From positions 27,949-91,948 of the forward strand of contig NZ_FMXC01000005.1 in NCBI RefSeq assembly GCF_900103655.1: a stretch of 64,000 nucleotides of DNA. Direction: 5' to 3'. Shown here one piece after another: positions 18,756 through 28,354 of this stretch. A program made the translations under genes and the position numbers. The notes under the pieces are model-generated. The model was not told the DNA's origin, did no database searches, and worked only from the letters and a program-made list of their open reading frames with translations. Origin of the DNA: Lactobacillus kefiranofaciens (lineage in GTDB: Bacteria; Bacillota; Bacilli; Lactobacillales; Lactobacillaceae). The first letter of the stretch is position 1; each line of letters starts with the position of its first letter.

Positions 18756-19310
18756 TTGATTTTAATGAAAGATATTGTACGAGATGGTAATCCCGTATTA
18801 CGCCAAATTGCTAAGCCATTAACTTTTCCGCTTAGTGATCATTACAAGCAATTAGCAAATGACATGATGGAATACTTAGTTAATTCCCAAGATCCTAAAA
18901 TCGCCGAAAAACATCAATTAAGAGCTGGCGTTGGTTTAGCCGCACCACAAGTTGGCGAAGGTGTTCAAATGGCTGCTTTGTTAGTGCCAGATGATCAAGG
19001 CAAGATTATTTTTAAGGAAGTCTATGTTAACCCTGAAATTATTTCAGAATCTGTTCGCCAAGCTTGCCTAAGTGAAGGCGAAGGTTGTTTAAGTGTAGAT
19101 AAGGTAATTAACGGTTACGTTCCTCGTCCAGATAAATTGACCATTCATTATTACACTGTGGATAGCGAGGAAAAAACAATTCGTTTAAAGGATTACCCAG
19201 CAATTGTTTCTTCCCACGAAATTGATCACTTAAATGGTCACTTATTCTACGATAGAATCAACAAGCAAGATCCATTCTCACTTAAAGAAGATACAGTTGT
19301 GATTCCTTAA
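18756..19310 (+). CDS. def: Peptide deformylase
   Basis: Def removes the formyl group from N-terminal methionine of nascent proteins. The 184-residue product has the three metal/active-site motifs: [10 protein letters not shown] (residues 54-63), EGCLSV (about 109-114), and HEIDHLNG (HExxH, about 153-160). TTG at 18756 is the start, because AAAGGAG lies 8 nt upstream; the ATG three codons later would be 17 nt away. It is a single gene on the plus strand between typA and rpoY. Confidence 0.95.
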   Translation: MILMKDIVRDGNPVLRQIAKPLTFPLSDHYKQLANDMMEYLVNSQDPKIAEKHQLRAGVGLAAPQVGEGVQMAALLVPDDQGKIIFKEVYVNPEIISESVRQACLSEGEGCLSVDKVINGYVPRPDKLTIHYYTVDSEEKTIRLKDYPAIVSSHEIDHLNGHLFYDRINKQDPFSLKEDTVVIP

Positions 19311-19326
19311 TTGTTATTTAAAAAAG

Positions 19327-19355
19327 AAAAGTCCACAGTAAGTGGGCTTTTTTTA
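19327..19355 (+). terminator. Intrinsic terminator of def
   Basis: The stem AAAAGTCCAC/GTGGGCTTTT (one G-U) has a 5-nt loop and a T7 run after the def stop. Confidence 0.9.
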
Positions 19356-19358
19356 TAC

Positions 19359-19388
19359 AAAAAAACCACTGGATGACTGGGCCAGTGG
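19359..19388 (-). terminator. Minus-strand terminator of the small RNA candidate
   Basis: A perfect 7-bp stem CCACTGG/CCAGTGG with a 9-nt loop is followed by a T7 run on the minus strand only. No annotated minus-strand gene ends here, so it needs an unannotated transcript. Confidence 0.75.
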
Positions 19389-19487
19389 CTCATACATTGG
19401 GAATTAAGAAGATTGAAGAGACTTCTTATAGCGAGCAAATGAGTTTATAAATCATTCACTACATATTTTTTATAAATCATTCACTAC
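19359..19487 (-). ncRNA. Candidate small RNA between def and rpoY
   Basis: The segment is bounded by a good minus-strand promoter at 19494-19522 and an intrinsic terminator at 19359-19388 (CCACTGG/CCAGTGG followed by TTTTTTT). The predicted transcript is about 129 nt. Its 5' part contains two tandem 25-nt copies (19444-19493), the middle an AAGAAG/CTTCTT inverted repeat (19408-19426). I find no open reading frame with a credible Shine-Dalgarno; the longest ATG frames are 9-11 codons. It lies in a 365-nt gap and antisense to the upstream part of the rpoY leader region. It is not recognised as a known RNA family from sequence alone. Confidence 0.5.
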
Positions 19488-19493
19488 ATATTT
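19444..19493. repeat. Tandem duplication of a 25-bp unit
   Basis: Two exact head-to-tail copies (19444-19468 and 19469-19493) of a unit beginning TTTATAAATCATTCACTACA on the plus strand. They form the 5' portion of the small RNA candidate. Confidence 0.9.
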
Positions 19494-19522
19494 ATAATAC
19501 AACCTTTGTTATTCTACGTCAA
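19494..19522 (-). promoter_or_regulatory. Promoter of the small RNA candidate
   Basis: Minus-strand TTGACG, 17-bp spacer, TATTAT. This is the best-matching consensus promoter in the def-rpoY gap and faces away from rpoY. Confidence 0.65.
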
Positions 19523-19575
19523 TGCTTATTACAAAATTAACAAATAAAAAACGAATATAAAATCCTTCAAACTTC

Positions 19576-19603
19576 TTTATATACTTAATTTTGTAAATAT
19601 GAT
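19576..19603 (+). promoter_or_regulatory. Possible promoter of rpoY-rnjA, with a leader hairpin downstream
   Basis: TTTATA, 16-bp spacer, TATGAT. A perfect 7-bp hairpin (TTGAGTA-TTTT-TACTCAA, 19621-19638) follows in the leader before the AAGGAG Shine-Dalgarno. The -35 box is poor, so the assignment is tentative. Confidence 0.35.
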
Positions 19604-19675
19604 AGAATTTTCATTAGTTATTGAGTATTTTTACTCAAAATTGATCGTTTATACATTAATTAAGGAGAATCATTT

Positions 19676-19897
19676 ATGATTTACAAAGTTTTGTATCAAA
19701 AAGACAAGATTGTCAATCCTCGTAGAGAAACTACTCAAACCCTTTACATGGAAGCTGACAACATGGTCGAAGCAAGAAGTACGGTTGAGGACAATACCCC
19801 CTACAACATTGAACTCATCCAAGAATTAACTGGCAACTCTTTAGCTTACGAAAAAGAACATGCCGACTTTAAGTTGACTAAGTTCGATAAGAAGTAA
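19676..19897 (+). CDS. rpoY: RNA polymerase epsilon subunit RpoY
   Basis: RpoY (YkzG) is a small auxiliary subunit of Firmicutes RNA polymerase. The 73-residue product starts MIYKVLYQ and carries the family pattern [13 protein letters not shown] and [17 protein letters not shown] lies 8 nt before the ATG. It is followed after 6 nt by rnjA, the same pairing as ykzG-rnjA in Bacillus, linking RNA synthesis and decay factors in one transcript. Confidence 0.92.
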   Translation: MIYKVLYQKDKIVNPRRETTQTLYMEADNMVEARSTVEDNTPYNIELIQELTGNSLAYEKEHADFKLTKFDKK

Positions 19898-19903
19898 CAA
19901 AGA

Positions 19904-21583
19904 GTGCGAATTAAAAATAATGAAGTAGCCGTTTATGCAATCGGGGGTTTGCATGAAATTGGCAGAAATATGTATTGTGTACAGTATCAGGATGAAATTA
20001 TCATCATGGACTGTGGTATTAAATTCCCCGAAGATGATCTTTTAGGTATCAACTACGTTATTTCAGACTATTCATACCTCATCAAGAACCGTAAGAAAAT
20101 CAAAGCTTTAGTAGTCAGTCACGGACATGAAGACCATATTGGAGGGATTCCATTTTTATTAGAAGAAATTCCTGAAATTCCAGTTTATGCAACTCCATTT
20201 GCCCTATCATTAATTAAAGGTAAATTGGAAGAACACGGAATTTTAAAGACGACTGAACTACATGAGGAACACGAAGATACTGTTTTAAAGTTTAAGAAAC
20301 TTTCTGTTTCTTTCTTTAGAACTACTCACTCTATTCCTGATACTTTAGGTATTGCCGTTCATACGCCTTTAGGTGCTGTAGTCTTTACTGGGGACTTTAA
20401 GTTTGACTTAACTCCAGTAATGAATCAGCCAGCACCAGATTTTCAAAGGATGGCTAAATTAGGCAATGAGGGTGTCCTTGCTCTTCTATCAGACTCAACT
20501 AACGCTGAAGTTAGCCAATTTACCAAGTCTGAAAGATTTGTAGCAAAATCGCTTCATAATATCATTACTGGTATTAAGGGCAGAATTATTTTTGCTACAT
20601 TTGCTTCTAATCTTTACCGTGTATCAACAGCTATTCAAGCAGCAATTGATACCGGTAGAAAGGTAGCTATTTTCGGTCGTAGTATGGAAAACGGCGTAGA
20701 CAACGGGATTGACCTAGGATATTTAAATGTACCTAAGGATCTAATCGTCGATGCCGAAGAAATTAATAAATTACCACCTGAGAAAGTAATGATCTTATGT
20801 ACTGGTTCTCAAGGTGAACCATTAGCAGCTTTATCGAGAATTGCCAATGGCACGCACAGACAGATCACTTTACAGCCAGGTGACACGGTCATCTTCTCAT
20901 CTAACCCAATTCCAGGTAATACACTCAGCGTTAACCATTTAATTAATAAATTAATGGAAGGTGGCGCTAATGTTATCCACGGACGCGTCAATAACGTTCA
21001 CACTTCTGGTCATGGTGGTCAGGAAGAACTAAAGATGATGGTTCGTTTAACTAAGCCAAAATATATGATTCCTGTTCACGGAGAATATCGGATGCAGGTT
21101 ATTCATACTCAGTTAGCTCAACAAGCTGGTGTACCTGCTGAAAATACTTTTGTTTTAGCAAACGGCGAAGTTGTTTGCTTTGGACCTAATGGTTCGAGAA
21201 TTGCCGGCCGCATCCCTGCCGGAGATGTTTATGTCGACACTTCTGGTACAGCTGATGTTGGTAATGTGGTTGTTCATGACCGTCAAATCCTTTCCGAGGA
21301 AGGCTTGGTAGTTGCTGTAGCTACAGTAGACTACAAGCATAAACGCGTCTTAGCTGGCCCTGATATTTTGAGTCGTGGCTTTGTTTACATGCGCGAGTCG
21401 ACTGAATTAATCAGCCAGGCTCAAAAACATGTTTATCATGTACTTCGCAATGAAATGTCCAAATCAGATCATCCTAAGGAAGCTGAGATAAATAAAGCAA
21501 TTACTGAAAATCTTTTAGACTTCCTTTATTCAAAGACTGAAAGACGACCGATGATTTTACCAATGATCATTGAAAAGAAATAA
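19904..21583 (+). CDS. rnjA: Ribonuclease J1
   Basis: RNase J1 is the 5'-3' exo- and endoribonuclease central to Gram-positive mRNA decay. The 559-residue product has the intact MBL motif SHGHEDHIGG (about residue 74), THSIPD and GDFKFD, and the beta-CASP motifs, including HTSGHGGQEELK and PVHGEYR. GTG at 19904 is the start, directly after the rpoY stop, with AAGAAG from the rpoY end as a possible Shine-Dalgarno. The active site contrasts with the degenerate one in rnjB (6258-8018). Confidence 0.95.
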   Translation: MRIKNNEVAVYAIGGLHEIGRNMYCVQYQDEIIIMDCGIKFPEDDLLGINYVISDYSYLIKNRKKIKALVVSHGHEDHIGGIPFLLEEIPEIPVYATPFALSLIKGKLEEHGILKTTELHEEHEDTVLKFKKLSVSFFRTTHSIPDTLGIAVHTPLGAVVFTGDFKFDLTPVMNQPAPDFQRMAKLGNEGVLALLSDSTNAEVSQFTKSERFVAKSLHNIITGIKGRIIFATFASNLYRVSTAIQAAIDTGRKVAIFGRSMENGVDNGIDLGYLNVPKDLIVDAEEINKLPPEKVMILCTGSQGEPLAALSRIANGTHRQITLQPGDTVIFSSNPIPGNTLSVNHLINKLMEGGANVIHGRVNNVHTSGHGGQEELKMMVRLTKPKYMIPVHGEYRMQVIHTQLAQQAGVPAENTFVLANGEVVCFGPNGSRIAGRIPAGDVYVDTSGTADVGNVVVHDRQILSEEGLVVAVATVDYKHKRVLAGPDILSRGFVYMRESTELISQAQKHVYHVLRNEMSKSDHPKEAEINKAITENLLDFLYSKTERRPMILPMIIEKK

Positions 21584-21591
21584 AAATATTG

Positions 21592-21614
21592 AGACTCCTT
21601 CGGGAGTCTTTTCT
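21592..21614 (+). terminator. Intrinsic terminator of rpoY-rnjA
   Basis: The stem AGACTCC/GGAGTCT closed by a TTCG tetraloop (21592-21609) is followed by T-rich sequence. Confidence 0.85.
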
Positions 21615-21677
21615 TATTGATAAAGATTACTTGTGCAAACCAAAAAATAAAATTTATTCAATGAAATATTACAAAAT

Positions 21678-21702
21678 AAGACGAGGAGCAACTCCTTGTC
21701 TT
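21678..21702. terminator. Terminator after the NERD-domain gene
   Basis: An 11-bp stem (AAGACGAGGAG/CTCCTTGTCTT, one G-U) with a 3-nt loop is adjacent to the stop of the gene at 21703-22572. It is followed by T-rich sequence in both directions. Confidence 0.75.
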
Positions 21703-22572
21703 TTAAATTTCGTCAAAAATATCTTTTTTAATGCAATGCTTTTCATAATACCGATCTGTATTCGTAAAATGTCTAACCTGCTGATAGAATTTACGCCAAT
21801 AACGGTAATGCTTGTACTGTTTTTGCCATTTACGTGCTTCAGTTAAATACTTATCAAGTAATTTATTAATATGATTAATATGCTTGATTACCTGATTAGC
21901 GTGATATAGCTGTTCATTAATTGCTTGTTGACTAAGGTGGGAATCATCAAATAATAATACATTTGTGGAATATACTTTTTCATTACTGAGAACATTATAA
22001 TCAGTTAGTTCATTTTCTATTGCTGAAATTTCTTCATCATACAGGCCAAAATTAGCTTTAGCTTGTACAAATAAAGATTGTAGATCTGCAAGCTGAGCAA
22101 CCTCAATGCCGACTTTTTGGTAACGTTCCGTTTTTTCTAAAATAAAATCTTTTTCAGTCCGGCTGACAAAAACGACTATATTCCGAATTAGTTGATCGAT
22201 ATTCACTCGTTTTAACAGAGCAATAATAATTGGGTTATTGCTTTTATTAAGTACGTACTTGATGCTTTCCTTATGTTTAGCTACCTGATCTGCCAGCTCA
22301 TCATAATCTGTGAGAGCATTATATTTACCAGCTGAGGTCGACCTTGCCTTGGTCTCAATACAAAAAATACCACTTGAGGCAATCACTAAATGGTCAATTT
22401 GATTACTATCTAAACTGTCTTGTTTCTCATAAGGATATGGCAAAATCAAATTATGCAATAATACTTTACCAGACTGTACTTGACGTACTTTTCGATTAAC
22501 TAATTCCTCTGCTGCACTACCAGCTAAGAGATTGCTTGCTTGCCGCAAATCTCGTTTAGACAAAATATCCAT
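21703..22572 (-). CDS. NERD-domain (nuclease-related) protein
   Basis: The 289-residue product contains a NERD domain in residues 15-125. It has the PD-(D/E)xK-like core: an early Glu (AAEEL), then NQIDHLVI and FCIETKA, that is D...ExK. NERD proteins are predicted nucleases or DNA-processing enzymes of mostly unknown role. The C-terminal 100 residues are helical, rich in Lys, Tyr and His, with no recognised domain. It begins directly after the stop of the upstream gene (TAGATG) with no Shine-Dalgarno, so it is translationally coupled to that protein. A two-gene unit with its own promoter and terminator. Confidence 0.8.
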   Translation of the reverse strand: MDILSKRDLRQASNLLAGSAAEELVNRKVRQVQSGKVLLHNLILPYPYEKQDSLDSNQIDHLVIASSGIFCIETKARSTSAGKYNALTDYDELADQVAKHKESIKYVLNKSNNPIIIALLKRVNIDQLIRNIVVFVSRTEKDFILEKTERYQKVGIEVAQLADLQSLFVQAKANFGLYDEEISAIENELTDYNVLSNEKVYSTNVLLFDDSHLSQQAINEQLYHANQVIKHINHINKLLDKYLTEARKWQKQYKHYRYWRKFYQQVRHFTNTDRYYEKHCIKKDIFDEI

Positions 22573-23340
22573 CTAATGCAGTGATTTAATTTTACCCAAA
22601 TGTAAGTCAGTCATTCTCTTTTGAAAATCAGCTACTGTTTTATTATACGTATTAAAACCTGAATTAATTGCACTAATTCGTAATACATTTCGCACATTTA
22701 ATGCTCGTCTTAAATCCTGTTTTTTCGAAAAACTAATCTTCTCAGCCTGCATAATTGAATGGACGGCGTCAGTATCAGTAATGCCGCCACGTTTAACCCA
22801 TTCTCTTTGACAAGTAGCATGATTCTCAACTTCATTGGCATATTGTTTAAGATCATCTTCTAATGGTACTAGAATCTCTTTGCCTTCTCGAACCATTGAA
22901 CCATAATACTGCAACTTAGTCTTAACATCAGCCAACGATGAAACTTGCCGATGTCCATAGTAATAGAATTCTGCTTTTTCTTTTGACTCATTCCAATAAG
23001 TCTTACGAAAATAATGCCCGTCAGTTAACCCAAATTCTATTATTTCAAAAATACTGCGATCTAAATGGTATTTAATTAAATAGTGACAGTGCCCTCGCTG
23101 ATCAAAAATTCTGCGTTTAATATAACCTGGTCGCATTAACTCAATAATTTGAAATTTTAATCCCCGTTGATTAGGAAATCTATAAGGCAAGCGTTGCCCT
23201 GCTAACTTTTCTATCTTATTCAGTTCTTCTTTATCTATTTCACTTAGCGTAATTGGTTTCATTTTATTTTTGGCATTAACTACTCGAAAAAAACAATAGG
23301 TTAAAATACCTATTGTAAATGTAATGATTGTAATATCCAT
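22573..23340 (-). CDS. Membrane-anchored protein of unknown function, partner of the NERD protein
   Basis: The 255-residue product starts with one hydrophobic helix (residues 2-21, IITFTIGILTYCFF), followed by a mixed alpha/beta cytoplasmic part rich in Lys, Arg and aromatic residues. I recognise no family. It is first in a bicistronic unit with the NERD protein. Its promoter carries a near-perfect 24-bp inverted repeat (23357-23380). The pairing of an anchor protein with a putative nuclease suggests a defence or DNA-maintenance role, but that is inference only. Confidence 0.65.
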   Translation of the reverse strand: MDITIITFTIGILTYCFFRVVNAKNKMKPITLSEIDKEELNKIEKLAGQRLPYRFPNQRGLKFQIIELMRPGYIKRRIFDQRGHCHYLIKYHLDRSIFEIIEFGLTDGHYFRKTYWNESKEKAEFYYYGHRQVSSLADVKTKLQYYGSMVREGKEILVPLEDDLKQYANEVENHATCQREWVKRGGITDTDAVHSIMQAEKISFSKKQDLRRALNVRNVLRISAINSGFNTYNKTVADFQKRMTDLHLGKIKSLH

Positions 23341-23356
23341 CTTAATTATCTATCGC

Positions 23357-23391
23357 TTGTTTGAACGTATGTTTAAACAATACTCATTATA
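23357..23391 (-). promoter_or_regulatory. Promoter and palindromic operator candidate of the NERD operon
   Basis: On the minus strand an extended -10 (TGGTATAAT) at 23386-23394 is followed by an inverted repeat, TTGTTTGAAC-4 nt-GTTTAAACAA (plus-strand orientation, 23357-23380), with one mismatch. The repeat covers the predicted start site, a typical repressor position. Confidence 0.5.
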
Positions 23392-23410
23392 CCATGCATT
23401 TGTATAATCG

Positions 23411-23440
23411 AAAAGCCCCATGATTCACACACCATGAGAC
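23411..23440 (-). terminator. Intrinsic terminator of the recD2 operon
   Basis: The stem AAGTCTCATG/CATGGGGCTT (G-U pairs) is followed by TTTT, just downstream of recD2. Confidence 0.75.
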
Positions 23441-23446
23441 TTCTTA

Positions 23447-25822
23447 CTATAATTTAATATTTTCCATACCGATCATCGGATCAATTGCTCCTGAATAAAT
23501 TTTATCTGGAGTTAGTATATAATCCTCTGTCTGTTTTTCCATTGGTTCTTGTTCAACGACAGTCTTTTCTTCTTTTTCAGTTGTTTCTACTGGCTTAGGA
23601 CTGTTATCTCGCTCTAATTTCATGTCTAATTGCTGACAGATCTTTTGCGCTAAGCCTGTCTTACGATCATTACCGGGCGTCTTAAAGGCGGCTACAAATG
23701 CTCGCGGATCACCCACAAGTACCAGATTTTTTTCAGCACGAGTTATCGCAGTATATAACAAATTACGTTTGAGCATAACGAAATTCTGCATTGTTAGATT
23801 TAAAATTACTAGAGGAAACTCTGATCCTTGAGACTTATGAATAGTAATTGCATAAGCTCGCGTCAGATCCCCCAAATCTTTGCGATCAAAAGTAACTTCG
23901 CGTACATCAAAATCTGCTACCATGCATTCTTTAGATCTATCTTCGTCAATACTAAGAATTTTACCGATCTGACCATTATAAATATCTTTCTCTGGATTAT
24001 TCTGGAGCTGCAGAATCCTGTCTCCAATGCGGAAAATTTCACTATGCATTTCTAATTGCTTGCTTTTAGCTTTAGGCGGATTCAAAATTTCCTGAATAAT
24101 ATCATTTAAATTATTAACGCCACCATTACCATGGTACATTGCGCCTAATACTTGAATATCGTCTTCATTAAAACCACGTTTTAGTGCTAATTTAACTATT
24201 TGACCAACCGCATCCCCAACTAAATCTGGTCGGCAACTAATAAATGAATAATTTTTCGTTTTCTTAAAAAGAGCCTGCTCATTTTTGCCTTCATTGACAT
24301 CATGGGCCAATGTGATGATAGTTGAATCATCCCCTTGTCGATGAATTTGCTTTAAAATCGTGGTAGGAAATGCATGTGACTTAATCAAGTCACTAAAGAC
24401 ATTCCCAGCGCCAACGGAAGGCAATTGATCTTTATCTCCGACAAAAACAATGTGTCTTGTTTGGTTGATACTAAATAAAAGTTGCTTAAACAAAAACATA
24501 TCAACCATCGACATCTCATCGATAATTAAAATCTCACCGTTTAACTCATTCAGATCTTCTGCTCTAGTTTCACCAATACCTAAACCCAACAAGCGATGAA
24601 TGGTCTTGGCACTAATACCAGTTATCTCACCCATTCTCTTAGCCGCCCTACCAGTTGGAGCAGCTAGCAAAAATGGAGGATCTTCGCTATATAACGCAGA
24701 AGCAGGGATATTAGCCAATTTCCTTAACACAAGCAGAATTCCATTAATAATGGTGGTTTTCCCCGTACCAGGTCCACCTGTCAAGATGGAAATAGGATGC
24801 GTTAGTGCGTTCTTAATAGCCAATTTTTGGGTATCATCATAGTTAATCTTTAGCTCTTTTTCAGCATCTTGAATTGCTTGCTCGACTTGAGAATCATTGT
24901 ATTGTTCATCTTCCTGCAACTTACGACTTGCAACTAAATTCTTCATAGCACGCGCAATATCCAGCTCTGTTTGAAAAATATTTTGCAATGCGGCATGATT
25001 GCCATCAACTACTACCTTGCCAGCCTCTTGTAAGTCATTAATACAATTAGCAATTGGATCAAACTGCGTGATATCTAACAACTTGCTGGCATCAGTCAAA
25101 AGTTCAGCTAAACCAACATAAGTATCTCCTGCGCCAGTTAAAGCATCAAGCAATACTTGATAAATTGCACCTTTAATTCGACGAGGATCATCCTGCTTAA
25201 TTTCTAGCTGTTTACCAATCGTATCAGCAGTCTTAAACGCAAAACCCGCAATTTCATTGACTGCGGCATAAGGATCTTTTTCTAATTTAGCAATACTTTC
25301 ACCATGATAAAGTTGATAAACATGCTCTGCTACTCGCTTATTTACCCCATATTGAGCTAATTTTAGAACAACCTCAGAATAAGAGTCCATCGCATTTAAA
25401 CCTGATAGCAAGCTGTCTTTTTGTTTTTTGCTAATTGATAAGGTATCAATCTTTGCAGGATTTTCTTTTAAAATGTCTAATGCATCTAAGCCAAGTTCAT
25501 CAATAATTGTTGTTGCGGCTTTTTTACCAATGCCTGGAAAGTTGCTTGAACTTAAGTACTTAGTTAAAGACCCCTCCTCATGCGGTAAAATTTGCTTGTA
25601 GCTAGTTGCTCTGAACTGCAAGCCAAACTTTTCATGCATGACTAATCTACCTTCAAAGTGGTAGCTAGAAAGGATTTGAATATCGCCAAAACTACCAGTT
25701 ACTTTGATTTCATCACGTGAATAATTTTCAAGTGAGCCAATAATTTCAACATCTAAAATTTTATATAAATCCTGATCGTTTTCAAAAACTATACCATTAA
25801 CTTTACCGGTGAATTCAACCAT
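23447..25822 (-). CDS. recD2: ATP-dependent RecD2-type DNA helicase
   Basis: RecD2 is an SF1B 5'-3' helicase found without RecBC and implicated in repair and replication-fork maintenance. The 791-residue product has an N-terminal OB-like region and a helix-hairpin-helix segment (FPGIGKKAATTIIDELG near 95). It also has Walker A GGPGTGKTT (about 350), Walker B IIDEMSMVD, and motif VI TAITRAEKNLVLVG. The C-terminal 60 residues are low-complexity and Glu-rich. The start overlaps the upstream TPR gene stop (TAATG). Third gene of the phosphatase-TPR-recD2 operon. Confidence 0.95.
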   Translation of the reverse strand: MVEFTGKVNGIVFENDQDLYKILDVEIIGSLENYSRDEIKVTGSFGDIQILSSYHFEGRLVMHEKFGLQFRATSYKQILPHEEGSLTKYLSSSNFPGIGKKAATTIIDELGLDALDILKENPAKIDTLSISKKQKDSLLSGLNAMDSYSEVVLKLAQYGVNKRVAEHVYQLYHGESIAKLEKDPYAAVNEIAGFAFKTADTIGKQLEIKQDDPRRIKGAIYQVLLDALTGAGDTYVGLAELLTDASKLLDITQFDPIANCINDLQEAGKVVVDGNHAALQNIFQTELDIARAMKNLVASRKLQEDEQYNDSQVEQAIQDAEKELKINYDDTQKLAIKNALTHPISILTGGPGTGKTTIINGILLVLRKLANIPASALYSEDPPFLLAAPTGRAAKRMGEITGISAKTIHRLLGLGIGETRAEDLNELNGEILIIDEMSMVDMFLFKQLLFSINQTRHIVFVGDKDQLPSVGAGNVFSDLIKSHAFPTTILKQIHRQGDDSTIITLAHDVNEGKNEQALFKKTKNYSFISCRPDLVGDAVGQIVKLALKRGFNEDDIQVLGAMYHGNGGVNNLNDIIQEILNPPKAKSKQLEMHSEIFRIGDRILQLQNNPEKDIYNGQIGKILSIDEDRSKECMVADFDVREVTFDRKDLGDLTRAYAITIHKSQGSEFPLVILNLTMQNFVMLKRNLLYTAITRAEKNLVLVGDPRAFVAAFKTPGNDRKTGLAQKICQQLDMKLERDNSPKPVETTEKEEKTVVEQEPMEKQTEDYILTPDKIYSGAIDPMIGMENIKL

Positions 25823-26466
25823 TATTTTTTCTTTTCCTTATCGTTTAGCATTTTCATGATGGAAGCATACTGCTTCATAGCATGCTGATAATACTTAATA
25901 TCCATCTTTTTGGCACGATCAAAATATTGCTTAGCTAGCTCACGCTTTTCTTCTAAAGTAGCTACTCCAAGCAAGAAATAAATTTTCGCAGATCGTTTAT
26001 TTTCTGGAATTGCCAAATATATTTGCTTGGCTTGCCTACTTTCACCCATACTGAGCCAGATATCGCCTAACAGTTCCTGTACCCGTTCATCCACTTTTTT
26101 AATCGTTAATGCATAGGCGAGTGCTTTCTGACTTTGTCCTAGTTTCAAGTACGTCAATGCCTTTTGATATAGCGTTAAATCATCATTAGGAATTTGATCA
26201 AGCAAGGCTAATGCCTGATCAAAATCGCCTTGCAAATAATGAGCAACTGCCAGATTATAATTTAATTCTAGTGGCTTTTTTACCAAGTGCTGTGCCTGCT
26301 CCAGCAATTTTTGCACCTGATCTACACTGCCTTGCTCGATTAAATAAGTAGAGAGTTGCAAATAATTTTCTACATTTTGTGGTTTTTGATCAATTCTTTG
26401 AACTAACAGATGAATTGCTTGTTCAACTTGACCATCATCATAAAGTCGTGCTATTTTCTTATCCAT
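25822..26466 (-). CDS. Tetratricopeptide-repeat protein
   Basis: The 214-residue product consists almost wholly of TPR-like helix pairs, for example QPQNVENYLQLSTYLIEQ-type and YNLAVAHYLQGDFDQALALL. There is no signal peptide or transmembrane segment. It probably serves as a protein-interaction scaffold. It overlaps by one base with the upstream phosphatase gene and with recD2 downstream (TAATG type), so the three are translated together. A similar TPR gene precedes recD2 in other lactic acid bacteria, but no role is known. Confidence 0.82.
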   Translation of the reverse strand: MDKKIARLYDDGQVEQAIHLLVQRIDQKPQNVENYLQLSTYLIEQGSVDQVQKLLEQAQHLVKKPLELNYNLAVAHYLQGDFDQALALLDQIPNDDLTLYQKALTYLKLGQSQKALAYALTIKKVDERVQELLGDIWLSMGESRQAKQIYLAIPENKRSAKIYFLLGVATLEEKRELAKQYFDRAKKMDIKYYQHAMKQYASIMKMLNDKEKKK

Positions 26467-27125
26467 TATAATGAATCCGTCTTTGATAATTTTCTACCTA
26501 GATAGCTAGTCTCATTCCAAACGACTGGCTTAAAAGTCTTTCCACCGTCTAGAGTTTCTAAAACTGTTAAGCTGGTATTACTCAGCCCACCATTTTTACG
26601 AATATCCTTAAGTGGATAACCCAGTAATCCGCCCATAATTGCTGACAAAGCGGCACCATGACTAACTGCCAAGACCTTATCATCATCATTTGGAAAACGT
26701 TTGGCCATTTCTTGAGCGAAAGATTTGCCTCGTGCAATAACATGCTTGTAATCTTCACCATGAAGCTCCGTTGGATCATATTGATCTGGGTGATGCCAAA
26801 AATTATTCATCTGTTTAGAAAATTTCTTCTCCGCCTCAGCGAATTTCATTCCTTCCATATCACCCAAGTTAAATTCTCTTAAGCGTTCATCGATTACTAC
26901 TGGTAAATTGGCATTCATTGCATCATCAATACCTTGAGCTGTATTAAAGGCCCGGTCCAAAGGACTGGCAAAGATACCTCTAAATCTTGTCCCTCTTAAA
27001 TGCTTGCCTAGTTTCTTAATATCCTCCAAACTCTGCGGCAAAAGTGGCGAATCACCATGACCGCCTTGAAAACGACTTGCCAGATTCCATTCAGTTTTTC
27101 CATGACGAACAAAATAAATTTGCAT
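26466..27125 (-). CDS. Histidine phosphatase family protein (phosphoglycerate mutase-like)
   Basis: The 219-residue product has the phosphohistidine RHG motif at residues 7-9 (YFVRHGKTEWN), the second arginine region (ASPLDRAFNTAQG), the acid residue in LREFNLGDMEG, and the second histidine in AVSHGAALSA. These give the branch of cofactor-dependent mutase-like phosphatases, but the substrate cannot be read from sequence. It is first gene of the operon with a TPR gene and recD2 and has its own promoter. Confidence 0.9.
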   Translation of the reverse strand: MQIYFVRHGKTEWNLASRFQGGHGDSPLLPQSLEDIKKLGKHLRGTRFRGIFASPLDRAFNTAQGIDDAMNANLPVVIDERLREFNLGDMEGMKFAEAEKKFSKQMNNFWHHPDQYDPTELHGEDYKHVIARGKSFAQEMAKRFPNDDDKVLAVSHGAALSAIMGGLLGYPLKDIRKNGGLSNTSLTVLETLDGGKTFKPVVWNETSYLGRKLSKTDSL

Positions 27126-27141
27126 CTCAAATATCTCCCTA

Positions 27142-27169
27142 ATTATATTTATAATTATTAATAGTTTAA
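27142..27169 (-). promoter_or_regulatory. Promoter of the phosphatase-TPR-recD2 operon
   Basis: Minus-strand TTAAAC, 16-bp spacer, perfect TATAAT, shortly before the GGGAG Shine-Dalgarno of the phosphatase gene. Confidence 0.6.
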
Positions 27170-27176
27170 CACAAAG

Positions 27177-27208
27177 AAAAAGACGTTCGAAAACACGAAC
27201 GTCTTTTT
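27177..27208 (-). terminator. Intrinsic terminator of the ileS-mnmA operon
   Basis: A perfect 13-bp inverted repeat (AAAAAGACGTTCG/CGAACGTCTTTTT) with a 6-nt loop follows mnmA. Confidence 0.92.
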
Positions 27209-27219
27209 GAGCATTTATT

Positions 27220-28350
<1,131 letters not shown>

Positions 28351-28354
28351 TCAA

